Origin: Pelagibacteraceae bacterium AG-359-E06
Lineage (GTDB): Bacteria > Pseudomonadota > Alphaproteobacteria > Pelagibacterales > Pelagibacteraceae
Length of the DNA stretch: 45,834 nucleotides
Direction of reading: 5' to 3'
NCBI GenBank assembly: GCA_003280495.1
Contig: QCET01000006.1
Span: 1 to 45,834 of the forward strand
Below the pieces are notes generated by a model. The model did not search any database. It was not told the DNA's origin and was given only the letters and a program-made list of their open reading frames with translations. Made by a program: the position numbers and the translations under genes. Below, in pieces: positions 34,131 through 43,181 of the stretch (position 1 is its first letter; every line of letters starts with the position of its first letter).

Positions 34131-34216
34131 GCCCTCGTGGTGGAATTGGTAGACACAAAGGACTTAAAATCCTTGCCCTTCGGGGAGTGCCGGTTCGAGT
34201 CCGGCCGAGGGCACCA
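34131..34216 (+). tRNA. tRNA-Leu (anticodon UAA)
   Basis: An 86-nt tRNA with acceptor stem GCCCTCG/CGAGGGC, discriminator A and encoded CCA. The anticodon stem AAGGA/TCCTT encloses CTTAAAA, giving UAA, which reads UUA and UUG. The long variable arm (TGCCCTTCGGGGAGT) and the T arm GCCGGTTCGAGTCCGGC confirm a leucine type. UUA is expected to be a very common leucine codon in this AT-rich genome. Confidence 0.97.
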
Positions 34217-34219
34217 TAA

Positions 34220-36151
34220 TTAGACATCTAAATTTAAATTTTTATTTGCATTATCAGAAATAAACTTTAATCTATTTTCTGGATTTTTACCCATGAGGTT
34301 ATCAATAAATTTTGAAACTTTAGAAACTTTAGATTTCAAATTTGGCAAGGTAACTTTTATAAGTTTTCTTGTTTCTTTATTCATCGTAGTTTCTTTTAAT
34401 TGAGCAGGCATCATTTCACCCAGCCCCTTGAATCTACTTATTTCATAATTTTTACCATTTTTTTTAATTAATTTGTCTTTCGCTTTGTCGTCATTGACAT
34501 ATATAACTTCTTTTCCAGACGATATTTTGTATAACGGTGGGACTGCTAAAAATAATCTTCCATCTTTTATAAGTTGTGGAATTTCTGAAAAGAAAAATGT
34601 TAGTAATAATGTTGAGATATGATCTCCATCAACATCGGCATCAGTCATAATAATAATTTTTTCATATCTCAAATCTTTTGAATTATATTTTTTTCCTCTT
34701 TGACACCCCAAGGCTTGTAAAAGATTGCTGATTTCAGTATTTGCAAGTATTTTTGCAGCATTTGCATTTTTAACATTTATTATTTTCCCTCTTAATGGAA
34801 GGATTGCTTGTGTTAATCTTTCTCTAGCTTGCTTTGCGGAACCACCTGCCGAGTCTCCTTCAACAATAAATAACTCGGTGCCCTCAATTTTGTCACTAGT
34901 GCAATCTGCTAATTTCCCAGGCAATCTAATTTTTCTTGTTGCTGATTGTCTATCAATATTTAAATTTATATTTTGTAAATTTTTTTCTCTTATGATTTCC
35001 TCAAGATAATTGATAATATTTTTTGAATGTTTTTGATTTCTATTTAGCCATTCTTCAAAAATGTTTTGAGTTATCTTTTCGGCTATTTTTTGAACAAATG
35101 AAGATGATAACTTATGTTTCGTTTGTCCTTCAAATTCAGGATTTTCTATAAAAGCAGATAAAATAAAAGAGCAATTTTGAAAAACATCATCCGAAGTTGC
35201 TTTTGCTACGAGCTTATTTTTTCTTAAAGAAGAGAATTTTCTAATCGCTTTAGTAATTCCTGTTTTAAATCCTACTTCATGAGTACCCCCGTTTATATTA
35301 TATACGGTATTACAAAAAGATTTTTTAATTGGATTAATTTTTTGGTGCCACTGTAAAGCAAATTCAAATTTGCTTTTTGTGTCATTATCATACCCTTTGC
35401 CAAAACCTATTTTGTCATTGATTGCAGTTTTTTGACTAAGCTCTGTTTCTAAATAATCTTGTATTCCATTTTTAAAACATAACGTTTCTTTTTTAGGAAT
35501 ATCAGAATTTCTTTTTATTAACTCTCTTTTGCATTCCCAATTAATTTTTACATCTTTTATCAAATATGCCTTATTTTTACATACCTCATAAATTTTGGTG
35601 ATATCAAAACAGATATCATTTTTAAAAATTTCTTTATCAGGTGTAAAGGTAATAGAGGTTCCTGAGTTTTGTTTTTTCTTTATACCTTTTTTCAAAATAG
35701 TTAAAGCCTTACCTTTTGAGTACTTTTGAACGAAAGATTGTTTTTTTTTAATAATTTCTACAATTAATTTTGAACTTAATGCATTAACAACTGATAGTCC
35801 TACGCCGTGTAGTCCAGCAGATGTGTTATAGACACCAGATTTAAACTTTCCACCTGCATGTAGGCTAGTCATGACAATTTCTAAGGCTGTCTTTTTCTTC
35901 TTTGGATGTTTTTCTATTGGTATACCTCTACCGTCATCTGAAATTTGTATAGTTTGTTTATTTAAAACTTTAACATCTATGGTTTTTGCGTGACCTGCAA
36001 CGACTTCATCCATACTATTATCGATAATCTCTGAAAATAAATGATGATATGCGTTTTCATCCGTACCACCGATATACATCGCTGGTCTTTTACGGACTCC
36101 GCTTAGACCTTCTAATATTTCTATATCTTTTGCTGTGTAACTGGAGACCAT
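34220..36151 (-). CDS. parE: DNA topoisomerase IV subunit B (ParE)
   Basis: ATPase subunit of topoisomerase IV, which decatenates chromosomes. The 643 residues have the GHKL fold with SYTAKDIEILEGLSGVRKRP and MYIGGTDENAYHHLFSEIIDN (catalytic Glu and Asn), ISDDGRGIPIEKHPK, and GLHGVGLSVVNALS. The TOPRIM part has ELFIVEGDSAGGSAKQARER and IIMTDADVDGDHI. The short C terminus GKNPENRLKFI is typical. I call ParE rather than GyrB because of the YTAKDIEILEGL start, which matches alphaproteobacterial ParE, and the compact length; GyrB is the alternative. It is 41 bp downstream of glnA on the same strand. Confidence 0.88.
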   Translation of the reverse strand: MVSSYTAKDIEILEGLSGVRKRPAMYIGGTDENAYHHLFSEIIDNSMDEVVAGHAKTIDVKVLNKQTIQISDDGRGIPIEKHPKKKKTALEIVMTSLHAGGKFKSGVYNTSAGLHGVGLSVVNALSSKLIVEIIKKKQSFVQKYSKGKALTILKKGIKKKQNSGTSITFTPDKEIFKNDICFDITKIYEVCKNKAYLIKDVKINWECKRELIKRNSDIPKKETLCFKNGIQDYLETELSQKTAINDKIGFGKGYDNDTKSKFEFALQWHQKINPIKKSFCNTVYNINGGTHEVGFKTGITKAIRKFSSLRKNKLVAKATSDDVFQNCSFILSAFIENPEFEGQTKHKLSSSFVQKIAEKITQNIFEEWLNRNQKHSKNIINYLEEIIREKNLQNINLNIDRQSATRKIRLPGKLADCTSDKIEGTELFIVEGDSAGGSAKQARERLTQAILPLRGKIINVKNANAAKILANTEISNLLQALGCQRGKKYNSKDLRYEKIIIMTDADVDGDHISTLLLTFFFSEIPQLIKDGRLFLAVPPLYKISSGKEVIYVNDDKAKDKLIKKNGKNYEISRFKGLGEMMPAQLKETTMNKETRKLIKVTLPNLKSKVSKVSKFIDNLMGKNPENRLKFISDNANKNLNLDV

Positions 36152-36192
36152 TAAGTAATACTAATGGAATTTGAGCTATATTTAAACTAATA

Positions 36193-37599
36193 TTAACAGC
36201 TATAATACATTTGAAACTCTATAGGATGTGGAGTGTGTTCAAAGTTTTGAACCTCTTCCATTTTTAATCCAATATAAGCATCAATTTGGTCGTCAGTAAA
36301 TACTCCACCTTGAGTTAAAAAAGATCTGTCTTTGTCGAGGGACTCTAAAGCTTCCCTTAATGAACCACAGACTGTTGGTATTCCGCTCAATTCATTCTCT
36401 GGTAAGGCGTACAAATCTTTATCTAGTGCATCACCAGGATTAATTTTGTTTTTTATTCCATCTAATCCCGCCATTAACATAGCCGAGAATGTAAGGTATG
36501 GATTTCCCGCTGCATCTGGAAACCTTACCTCAACTCTTTTGCCTTTTTCACTGGTGCTAAAAGGTATTCTACAACTTGCTGATCTATTTCTTGATGAGTA
36601 AACTAATAATACAGGAGCTTCAAAGCCAGGTATTAATCTTTTATAGCTATTTGTTGTAGCGTTGGAGAAAGCATTAATCGCTCTTGCATGTTTAATAATG
36701 CCACCAATATAATGTAAACATTGATCAGATAAACCAGCATATTTTTTTCCTGCAAATAATGGTTTTCCATCTTTCCATATTGATTGATGAGTATGCATAC
36801 CTGAACCATTATCGCCTTTCACTGGCTTAGGCATAAAGGTTGCAGATTTACCAAAAGATTGTGCAACATTTTGAACTGCATACTTATAAATTTGCATCCC
36901 ATCGCCTTGGTAAGTTAGAGTATTGAATAAAGTTCCAAGCTCATGTTGACTTGGAGCAACTTCGTGATGGTGCTTTTCGACCTTTACACCCATATCCTTC
37001 ATGGCTTTTAAACATTCCGATCTTAAATCTTGAGAACTGTCAACAGGGGGAACTGGAAAATATCCTCCTTTTACACCGGGTCTATGTCCTAAGTTTCCAT
37101 TTTCATATTTTTTTCCAGTGTTATATGGACCTTCAATACTATCAATTTCAAAACCTGTTTTATTCATGTCATTGTTGTATTTTACATCATCAAAAACAAA
37201 AAACTCTGGTTCAGGTCCAAAATAAGCAGTATCACCAACACCAGACTTTTTTAAATATTCTTCAGCTTTTTTTGCTGTTGAACGAGGATCTCTTTCATAG
37301 AATGTTTTTGTAATAGGATCCATAATATCACAAAACAAACAAAGGGTATTATGCGAAAAAAAAGGATCTACGTATGATGTAGTTAAATCAGGTTTTAAAA
37401 TCATATCAGATTCATTAATTGCTTTCCATCCAGCAATAGAAGAGCCATCGAAAAACACTCCGTTATTTAACATATCTTCATCGACAGTAGATAAATCCTG
37501 TGTTAAATGCTGAAGCTTACCTCTTGGGTCGGTAAATCTTAAATCAACGTATTCTATTTCTTTATCTTTAATAATCTTTAAAATTTCTGATGCGCTCAT
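36193..37599 (-). CDS. glnA: Glutamine synthetase type I
   Basis: Assimilates ammonium by making glutamine from glutamate and ATP. The 468 residues match the GlnA type Ib (beta) size. Visible motifs are [26 protein letters not shown] (metal-binding His/Glu), [14 protein letters not shown] and NRSASCRIP. The adenylylation loop [11 protein letters not shown] places its tyrosine at residue 397, the position modified by GlnE in E. coli. No glnB gene precedes it, although glnB-glnA is the usual alphaproteobacterial order. A strong AAGGAG ribosome-binding site lies 8 nt upstream of the ATG at 37599. It sits in a nitrogen-focused neighbourhood with aapJQMP about 1 kb away. Confidence 0.97.
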   Translation of the reverse strand: MSASEILKIIKDKEIEYVDLRFTDPRGKLQHLTQDLSTVDEDMLNNGVFFDGSSIAGWKAINESDMILKPDLTTSYVDPFFSHNTLCLFCDIMDPITKTFYERDPRSTAKKAEEYLKKSGVGDTAYFGPEPEFFVFDDVKYNNDMNKTGFEIDSIEGPYNTGKKYENGNLGHRPGVKGGYFPVPPVDSSQDLRSECLKAMKDMGVKVEKHHHEVAPSQHELGTLFNTLTYQGDGMQIYKYAVQNVAQSFGKSATFMPKPVKGDNGSGMHTHQSIWKDGKPLFAGKKYAGLSDQCLHYIGGIIKHARAINAFSNATTNSYKRLIPGFEAPVLLVYSSRNRSASCRIPFSTSEKGKRVEVRFPDAAGNPYLTFSAMLMAGLDGIKNKINPGDALDKDLYALPENELSGIPTVCGSLREALESLDKDRSFLTQGGVFTDDQIDAYIGLKMEEVQNFEHTPHPIEFQMYYSC

Positions 37600-37607
37600 T
37601 AAAATAA

Positions 37608-37613
37608 CTCCTT
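37608..37613 (-). promoter_or_regulatory. Strong ribosome-binding site of glnA
   Basis: Read on the minus strand this is AAGGAG, eight bases before the glnA ATG. Few genes in this window have so clear a Shine-Dalgarno sequence; most rely on overlap or A-rich leaders. It fits high expression of glutamine synthetase. The 135-bp gap to the divergent glycosyltransferase gene holds the glnA promoter, but I could not settle on a convincing -35/-10 pair. Confidence 0.75.
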
Positions 37614-37734
37614 AATTATAATTGTTTAGCATGTCTTTTAATGATACACCAAAGAATTACACTATATTTTTAGTTATGTCAGATATGCGTTATATTCAAG
37701 CTCAACTAATAATTGAAATTTTTTAATAATAAAT

Positions 37735-38427
37735 ATGAAATTATCAATTTTAATACCGGTCTATAATGAAAAGAATACAATCAATTTAATCTTACAAAAA
37801 GTACTAGACACAAAATTAAATTATGAACTAAAAAAAGAAATTATTATTGTTGATGATTTCTCGAACGATGGAACAAGAGAAATTTTAAAAGGTTTAGATC
37901 TTAGTTCAAATGAAAATATCAAACTATTATTTCATGATATAAACAGTGGCAAGGGCTCAGCTATCCAAACAGGCCTTAAGGCCGTGACAGGTGAATTTAC
38001 AATAATTCAAGACGCCGATTTAGAGTATGATCCGAATGATTACAATAAATTATTACATCCCATTATAAATCAAGGAGCAGATGTAGTTTATGGCTCTAGA
38101 TTCGTTGGAGCAGGTTCAACTAGAGTACTTTTTTTTTGGCATAGAATTGCAAACGGTATTTTAACTTTATTAAGCAATATGAAGTCTAATTTAAATCTTA
38201 CCGATATGGAATGTGGTTACAAAATATTTAAAACTTCTGCAATTACATCAATTAAATTAAAAGAAAAGAGATTTGGATTTGAACCTGAAGTTACACTTAA
38301 GCTAGCAAAACAAGGTTTCAGTTTTTATGAAGTCGGGATTTCATATAATGGAAGAAATTATGACCAGGGAAAAAAAATTGGTATTAAAGATGCATTTGCT
38401 GCACTTTTTTGTATTCTAAAATATTAA
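37735..38427 (+). CDS. Family 2 glycosyltransferase (DPM1/undecaprenyl-phosphate type)
   Basis: A 230-residue GT2 enzyme. It has LSILIPVYNEKNTINLIL, IIIVDDFSNDGTREIL (first acidic pair), NSGKGSAIQTGLKAVTGE and IIQDADLEYDPNDYNKLL (DAD motif). VVYGSRFVG and TDMECGYKIFK follow, and GFEPEVTLKLAKQGFSFYEVG closes the fold. Such enzymes transfer a sugar from a nucleotide donor to a polyprenyl phosphate or to a glycan. There is no membrane segment within the protein. It stands alone between glnA (divergent) and aapJ, so it is not clearly part of the other glycan cassette. Unlike the divergent GT2 at 31559, all acidic motifs are intact. Confidence 0.88.
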   Translation: MKLSILIPVYNEKNTINLILQKVLDTKLNYELKKEIIIVDDFSNDGTREILKGLDLSSNENIKLLFHDINSGKGSAIQTGLKAVTGEFTIIQDADLEYDPNDYNKLLHPIINQGADVVYGSRFVGAGSTRVLFFWHRIANGILTLLSNMKSNLNLTDMECGYKIFKTSAITSIKLKEKRFGFEPEVTLKLAKQGFSFYEVGISYNGRNYDQGKKIGIKDAFAALFCILKY

Positions 38428-38558
38428 ATTTAAACAACTAATGGTTGTATCTTTTAAATTGTTTTGTGAAAGAAATAGTTAATTAATTAAAACTTAAAAT
38501 AATACTTTTCTAAATTTAATAGTTATCTATACTAGTTCTAATCTTAATAATTATTAAA

Positions 38559-38565
38559 GAAGGGG
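38559..38565 (+). promoter_or_regulatory. Strong ribosome-binding site of aapJ
   Basis: GAAGGGG, five bases before the aapJ ATG, is one of the strongest Shine-Dalgarno matches seen here and fits a highly expressed binding protein. About 25 bases further upstream, TATACT (38528-38533) could be the -10 element, although no good -35 is present at the right distance. Confidence 0.65.
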
Positions 38566-38570
38566 AACAA

Positions 38571-39611
38571 ATGAAAAAAGCATTAAAGTTAATTTGCGGC
38601 TTCTCTATATTTGCGTTTTTATTAGCGTCATGTGGTGGAGATAGCTCAAAAAATAACACTTTAGAGGCTACAAAAAAACAAGGATTTGTTAAATGTGGAG
38701 TCTCTCAAGGTTTACCTGGATTTTCAAATGCTGATGAAGCAGGAAAATGGTCGGGTATAGACGTGGATGTATGTAGAGCAGTTGCAGCTGCAGTTTTAGG
38801 TGATGCAAGCAAAGTTAAATATACTCCATTAAGTGCTAAAGAAAGATTTACAGCACTACAAGCTGGTGACATAGACGTTTTGTCAAGAAATACTACTTGG
38901 ACTCTAGAAAGAGATGCAGGTATTGGTCTTACATTCGTAGGTGTAAACTTCTATGATGGTCAAGGATTTATGGTTAGAAAAAATTCAGGGATCACATCAG
39001 TAAATGGTCTAAACAATACAAAAGTTTGTACTAATACTGGAACAACAACAGAGCTTAACATGAGAGACTTTTTTAAATCTAAAGGTTTCAGTTATGAGCC
39101 AGTTGTTTTCGAAAAAGCTGACGAAGTTGTTGCAGCGTATGACTCAGGCAGATGTGATACATATACTACTGATAAGTCAGGTCTTGCAGCACAAAGAACT
39201 AAAATGAAAAATCCAGATGAACATGTTGTTTTACCTGAAACAATATCAAAAGAGCCATTAGGCCCTGTTGTTAGAGAAGGTGATTCAGCGTGGGAAGATG
39301 TTGTCAGATGGTCTTTAAACGTAATGATTGAAGCAGAGGAGTATGGTGTAACTTCAAAGAACATAGATTCAATGATGAGCACTGAAAACCCTGCTATCCA
39401 AAGGATCATTGGAGCTGAAGGATCTAAAACTGGAGAAGGATTAGGCTTAGATAACAAATGGAGTTATAGAATAATAAAACAAGTTGGTAACTACGGCGAA
39501 ATTTATGAGAAGCATGTAGGAGCCAATACTCCAATTGCACTTCCAAGAAAAGGTTCTGCAAATGCTAGCTGGAGAAATGGCGGAGCTTTATACGCACCAC
39601 CAGTTAGATAA
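38571..39611 (+). CDS. aapJ: General L-amino-acid ABC transporter substrate-binding protein (lipoprotein)
   Basis: Binding protein of the broad-specificity AapJQMP amino-acid transporter (also called YhdW). The 346 residues begin with a lipoprotein signal, FLLASCGG, with the lipid-modified cysteine at residue 21. The mature part shows GFVKCGVSQGLPGFSNAD, SGIDVDVCRAVAAAVLGD, LSAKERFTALQAGDIDVL and NTTWTLERDAGIGLTFVG, then CTNTGTTTELN and GRCDTYTTDKSGLAAQR. These are diagnostic for AapJ. Most AapJ proteins are soluble periplasmic, so the lipobox is notable. It is separated from the permease genes by an intrinsic terminator, and followed by aapQ, aapM and aapP in the standard order. Confidence 0.95.
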   Translation: MKKALKLICGFSIFAFLLASCGGDSSKNNTLEATKKQGFVKCGVSQGLPGFSNADEAGKWSGIDVDVCRAVAAAVLGDASKVKYTPLSAKERFTALQAGDIDVLSRNTTWTLERDAGIGLTFVGVNFYDGQGFMVRKNSGITSVNGLNNTKVCTNTGTTTELNMRDFFKSKGFSYEPVVFEKADEVVAAYDSGRCDTYTTDKSGLAAQRTKMKNPDEHVVLPETISKEPLGPVVREGDSAWEDVVRWSLNVMIEAEEYGVTSKNIDSMMSTENPAIQRIIGAEGSKTGEGLGLDNKWSYRIIKQVGNYGEIYEKHVGANTPIALPRKGSANASWRNGGALYAPPVR

Positions 39612-39623
39612 AAATCAAATATC

Positions 39624-39658
39624 CAAAAAAAGGGCTAGATTTTCTAGCCCTTTTTTTT
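39624..39658 (+). terminator. Intrinsic terminator between aapJ and aapQ
   Basis: A perfect 8-bp GC-containing stem (GGGCTAGA/TCTAGCCC at 39632-39639 and 39643-39650) closes a TTT loop. An A-tract before and a T-tract of eight after it can extend the stem and supply the uridine run. It lies 20 bp after the aapJ stop and ends 14 bp before aapQ. Partial read-through would give much more binding protein than permease. Confidence 0.93.
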
Positions 39659-39671
39659 ATAAACTCTCTGT

Positions 39672-40862
39672 ATGATCAGTAATGCATTAAAGTCATTTAA
39701 TATTTTTTTAGAAAATAACCCTAGATTTAAAGTATATTTTCCTCAAGGATTGTTAATTTTTTTCCTACTCATAGTTGTTTTATATTTTTCAATCAATGCC
39801 GGGACCAATATGGCATCTAGGGGCATTGAAACCGGATTTGGATTTTTAAATAAAAAAGCACAGTTTGATATTCAGTTTAGTTTAATTGAGTACGATGGAG
39901 GCATGTCCTATGGGAGAGCATATCTTGTTGGTTTATTAAATACGATTTTAGTATCAGTTATTGGAATATTTTTTGCAACAATTTTAGGTTTCTTTTTTGG
40001 TATATTGAGGCTCTCCTCAAATCCTTTGGCATCGGGATTAGCAACAGGCTACATTGAGCTATTTAGAAACATTTCTTTATTATTACAAATTTTCTTTTGG
40101 TACTTTGCTGTTTTAAGATTGCTCCCACCACCTGAAAATTCTTTAATAATTTTTGATTTTGTATTCGCAAATATTAAAGGAATATATATACCTCGATTTG
40201 ATTGGACTAATTTAGATTATTTTTTATATGGATTATTATTTACGTTTTTACTGATATATTTTTTTAATTCTTACACAAAAAAATTAAGAAATATCACAGG
40301 TAAGCAATTGCCAAATATATCAATTTCTTTTTTGATCCTTTTCTTGGTACCGACAATAGTAATATTTTTATTTAATGTGAAACTTGAGTTTATTTATCCG
40401 GAATTAAAAATGAGTAAAAATATATACAATTATGAGGGTGGAGTAACTATAATACCTGAATTAATAGCATTAGCTTTTTCGTTGTCTTTATATACATCAA
40501 CTTTTATAGCAGAGTGTGTAAGAGCTGGTATTTTGGGTATAGATAAAGGCCAAAAGGAAGCTGCGGCATCTATAGGTTTAACAAAAAACCAAATATTAAG
40601 ATTAATTGTTATCCCGCAAGCTTTAAGAATAATTATTCCTCCAACTACAAATCAATATTTAAATCTTACAAAAAATTCGTCTCTTGCGGCTGCAATAGCA
40701 TATCCAGATATTGTTTTAGTTTTTGCTGGAACAGCTTTGATGCAAACTGGTAGGGCTATTGAAATAGTAAGTATTACAATGTTTACATATTTAACTTTAA
40801 GTATATCGATTTCAATTTTAATGAATTGGTATAATAAAAGAATTTCAATAACGGAGAGATGA
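39672..40862 (+). CDS. aapQ: General L-amino-acid ABC transporter permease AapQ
   Basis: First inner-membrane permease of the AapJQMP amino-acid transporter. The 396 residues have a hydrophobic N-terminal segment, a GTNMASRGIETGFGFLN region typical of AapQ, and then permease segments with GLLNTILVSVIGIFFATILGF. The EAA loop is GQKEAAASIGLTKNQILRLIVIPQALRIIIPPTTNQYLN; the family's SLAAAIAYPDIV follows. Its length and the long loop between early membrane segments match AapQ rather than shorter HisM-type proteins. It overlaps aapM by 4 bp (ATGA) and follows the intrinsic terminator, so its transcript may depend on read-through from the aapJ promoter. Confidence 0.94.
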   Translation: MISNALKSFNIFLENNPRFKVYFPQGLLIFFLLIVVLYFSINAGTNMASRGIETGFGFLNKKAQFDIQFSLIEYDGGMSYGRAYLVGLLNTILVSVIGIFFATILGFFFGILRLSSNPLASGLATGYIELFRNISLLLQIFFWYFAVLRLLPPPENSLIIFDFVFANIKGIYIPRFDWTNLDYFLYGLLFTFLLIYFFNSYTKKLRNITGKQLPNISISFLILFLVPTIVIFLFNVKLEFIYPELKMSKNIYNYEGGVTIIPELIALAFSLSLYTSTFIAECVRAGILGIDKGQKEAAASIGLTKNQILRLIVIPQALRIIIPPTTNQYLNLTKNSSLAAAIAYPDIVLVFAGTALMQTGRAIEIVSITMFTYLTLSISISILMNWYNKRISITER

Positions 40863-41911
40863 TGAAAAACTTAAATTTATTATGGTTTAAAGAAAAGTTT
40901 TTTTCAACACCATTAAATGCCTTTTTAACTATAAGTATAATTTACCTTGGATTTATTACAATTCCTCCTTTAGCTAATTGGATTTTTTTTGATGCAACCT
41001 TTATTGGATCTAAGAAATCAGACTGTGTTTCGGGTGGCGCTTGTTGGGTATTTGTGAATGTATGGTTTGAGAGATTTATTTATGGTCTTTATCCAGCAGA
41101 AGAAATTTGGAGAATTAATTTAGCCTTCGGTATTTTGGCTGCAAGTATTTTGGTTTATAATTTTGCCAATCAAAAAATTAGAAAATATATCTTAATATTC
41201 TTATTTGGGGTATTTCCATTTATATCGTTATTTTTATTTCATGGTGGCGCATTAGGCTTACCAGTAGTTGATACGCGAGAGTGGGGAGGGTTATTTCTTA
41301 CGCTTGTAATCTCTGTTTTTGCGATTATTTTTTGTTTTCCATTGGGTATAATTTTGGCCATGGGCAGAAGAAGTACACTCCCAGTCTTTAAGTATTTCTC
41401 AATAGGTTTTATTGAATTTTGGAGAGGCGTTCCATTAATTACTGTTTTATTTATGGCGGGTGTAATGTTTCCATTATTTCTCCCTGCTGGAAGTAATTTA
41501 GATAAATTAATAAGAGTTATAATAGCCATTACTTTATTTGAAGCTGCTTATATGGCAGAAGTAGTAAGAGGTGGTCTGCAGGCCATAACAAGAGGGCAAT
41601 ATGATGCTGCAAAATCACTTGGTATGGGTTATTGGAAAAGTCATTTTTTTATAATTCTTCCTCAAGCACTTAAAATAGTTATACCAGGAATAACTAATAC
41701 ATTTATCGCATTGTTCAAAGACACACCGTTGGTTTTTGTAGTTGGACTACTGGAAATTTTAGGAATGATAAATTTAGCAAAAACTAACCCAAACTGGCTA
41801 GGATTAGCAACCGAGGGTTATGTATTTGCGGCATTTGTATACTGGGCCTTTTGCTTTTGGATGAGCAGATATAGCCTTAAGCTAGAAAATAGATTAAAAA
41901 CATCTAATTAA
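40859..41911 (+). CDS. aapM: General L-amino-acid ABC transporter permease AapM
   Basis: Second permease of the AapJQMP system. The 350 residues open with a hydrophobic segment and a cysteine-bearing loop ([25 protein letters not shown]) characteristic of AapM. Further segments include [19 protein letters not shown] and the EAA loop with [56 protein letters not shown] is the conserved GTPL-like region of this family. The C terminus ends in a basic tail. The start overlaps aapQ and the ATPase gene follows with 1 bp between. AapQ and AapM form a heterodimeric channel with two AapP subunits. Confidence 0.95.
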   Translation: MMKNLNLLWFKEKFFSTPLNAFLTISIIYLGFITIPPLANWIFFDATFIGSKKSDCVSGGACWVFVNVWFERFIYGLYPAEEIWRINLAFGILAASILVYNFANQKIRKYILIFLFGVFPFISLFLFHGGALGLPVVDTREWGGLFLTLVISVFAIIFCFPLGIILAMGRRSTLPVFKYFSIGFIEFWRGVPLITVLFMAGVMFPLFLPAGSNLDKLIRVIIAITLFEAAYMAEVVRGGLQAITRGQYDAAKSLGMGYWKSHFFIILPQALKIVIPGITNTFIALFKDTPLVFVVGLLEILGMINLAKTNPNWLGLATEGYVFAAFVYWAFCFWMSRYSLKLENRLKTSN

Positions 41912-41912
41912 A

Positions 41913-42644
41913 ATGGAAAAAATAATCGAATTAAAAAAAGTAAATAAATGGTTTGGCAAATTTCAAGTTTTAAAAGATATTAATTTATCAGTTTCAACTA
42001 AAGAAAAAATTGTTATATGTGGACCGTCGGGATCCGGCAAGTCTACTTTAATAAGATGTATTAATAGATTAGAAGAGCATCAACAAGGAGAGATAATTGT
42101 TGATGGTATTAAACTAGACGGAAATACAAAAAATATTGATAAGATTAGAAGTGAGGTTGGAATGGTGTTTCAGCAATTCAATTTATTTCCTCATTTATCA
42201 ATTATAGATAACTGTACTCTGGCACCTATGTGGGTTAAAAAAAAATCAAAAAAAGAATGCGAGACACTTGCAAAAGAGTATTTAGAAAAAGTTCAAATTT
42301 TAGATCAAGGTAATAAATTTCCTGGACAACTTTCTGGTGGTCAACAACAAAGAGCAGCAATCGCTCGTGCACTTTGTATGGAGCCAAAAATAATGTTATT
42401 TGATGAACCAACATCCGCGCTAGATCCTGAAATGATTAAAGAGGTTTTAGATGTTATGGTTGATTTAGCAAAAGGTGGAATGACCATGTGCGTCGTAACA
42501 CATGAGATGGGTTTTGCAAAAGAAGTTGCTGATAGGGTAATATTTATGGATGAAGGCAATATAGTTGAAGAAAAAAATACAAAAGAATTTTTTGAAAATC
42601 CAGAAAATGATAGAACAAAGCTATTTCTAAGCCAAATTTTGTAA
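41913..42644 (+). CDS. aapP: General L-amino-acid ABC transporter ATP-binding protein AapP
   Basis: ATPase that powers the AapJQMP transporter. The 243 residues have Walker [19 protein letters not shown], the Q-loop [14 protein letters not shown], the signature [19 protein letters not shown], Walker [16 protein letters not shown] and the H-loop [15 protein letters not shown]. These match the polar amino-acid (HisP/GlnQ) class exactly. It lies at the end of the aap unit, and a small zinc-ribbon gene starts 2 bp after its stop, so that gene is probably co-transcribed. Confidence 0.96.
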   Translation: MEKIIELKKVNKWFGKFQVLKDINLSVSTKEKIVICGPSGSGKSTLIRCINRLEEHQQGEIIVDGIKLDGNTKNIDKIRSEVGMVFQQFNLFPHLSIIDNCTLAPMWVKKKSKKECETLAKEYLEKVQILDQGNKFPGQLSGGQQQRAAIARALCMEPKIMLFDEPTSALDPEMIKEVLDVMVDLAKGGMTMCVVTHEMGFAKEVADRVIFMDEGNIVEEKNTKEFFENPENDRTKLFLSQIL

Positions 42645-42646
42645 TT

Positions 42647-42856
42647 ATGCATGTTGAATGTCATAATTGCGGAATTGTTTATGATGTTAATGATAAGGAT
42701 ATACCTTTAAGCGGCAGAGAAGTACAATGCAATGAATGCAAAAAAGTTTGGATAATTAAGAAAGATATTAAACAAAAATTTTTAAAGGATTATGAGTCTA
42801 GTATTCCAATTAATACAGAGGATCTAATTACAAAAGCTGAGAAATCAATTGAATAA
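42647..42856 (+). CDS. MJ0042-type zinc-ribbon protein, small
   Basis: A 69-residue protein with the MJ0042 zinc-ribbon pattern: VECHNCGIVYDVNDKDIP, then GREVQCNECKKVW, giving two CxxC pairs about 20 residues apart. The rest is a short acidic/lysine tail with no membrane segment. Such ribbons occur at the N terminus of various alphaproteobacterial proteins of uncertain role, often next to cell-division genes, but none are visible here. It follows aapP by 2 bp and its end overlaps the next, convergent zinc-ribbon gene by 29 bp. The function is unknown; the two ribbon genes are probably paralogues. Confidence 0.75.
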   Translation: MHVECHNCGIVYDVNDKDIPLSGREVQCNECKKVWIIKKDIKQKFLKDYESSIPINTEDLITKAEKSIE

Positions 42857-43181
42857 CTTCCTTCATAAAGAAATTTAAATTTTTAATTAATTGATAGTTT
42901 AGTTGATAAATATAGTCATAAAATATATTCATAGAAGGATTTAATAGCAATATTTCCTTTTTAAAAGTAATCATTACACCAACAAAAACTAATATTAACA
43001 ACAAAATTAAAAATAAATTAGCAATATAGTGTTTCTTTCTAATAATTTTTTCAACTACTCCATGTGGTTTTTGTAACCATTCTAAATTGCATATTCCACA
43101 TTTAACGATCCTACCATTATTAGGTATTTCATTTTTTTTAATTAAAAATTGGAACTTTCCACATTGACAACTAATGATCAT
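42828..43181 (-). CDS. Zinc-ribbon protein with one membrane segment
   Basis: A 117-residue protein with an N-terminal MJ0042-like ribbon (ISCQCGKFQFLIKKNEIP, then GRIVKCGICNLEW). One hydrophobic segment follows at about 53-72 (IANLFLILLLILVFVGVMI), then a C-terminal helical tail of about 45 residues. The first cysteine pair is CxC rather than CxxC, so the metal site is altered. The topology suggests a cytoplasmic ribbon anchored in the inner membrane. It is convergent with the soluble ribbon gene on the plus strand (29-bp overlap), and its start overlaps the upstream gene by 4 bp. No function is known to me. Confidence 0.75.
   Translation of the reverse strand: MIISCQCGKFQFLIKKNEIPNNGRIVKCGICNLEWLQKPHGVVEKIIRKKHYIANLFLILLLILVFVGVMITFKKEILLLNPSMNIFYDYIYQLNYQLIKNLNFFMKEVIQLISQLL

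Noticed and set aside
29236-34216. Glycan cassette next to tRNA-Leu as an integrated genomic island
   Set aside because: I looked for an integrase, a tRNA 3'-end repeat as attachment site and a composition change; none is visible, so an island call is not supported.
37600-37734. Glutamine (glnA-motif) riboswitch or sigma-54 promoter upstream of glnA
   Set aside because: I saw neither the conserved purine-rich riboswitch core nor a TGGCAC-N5-TTGC type element on the minus strand.
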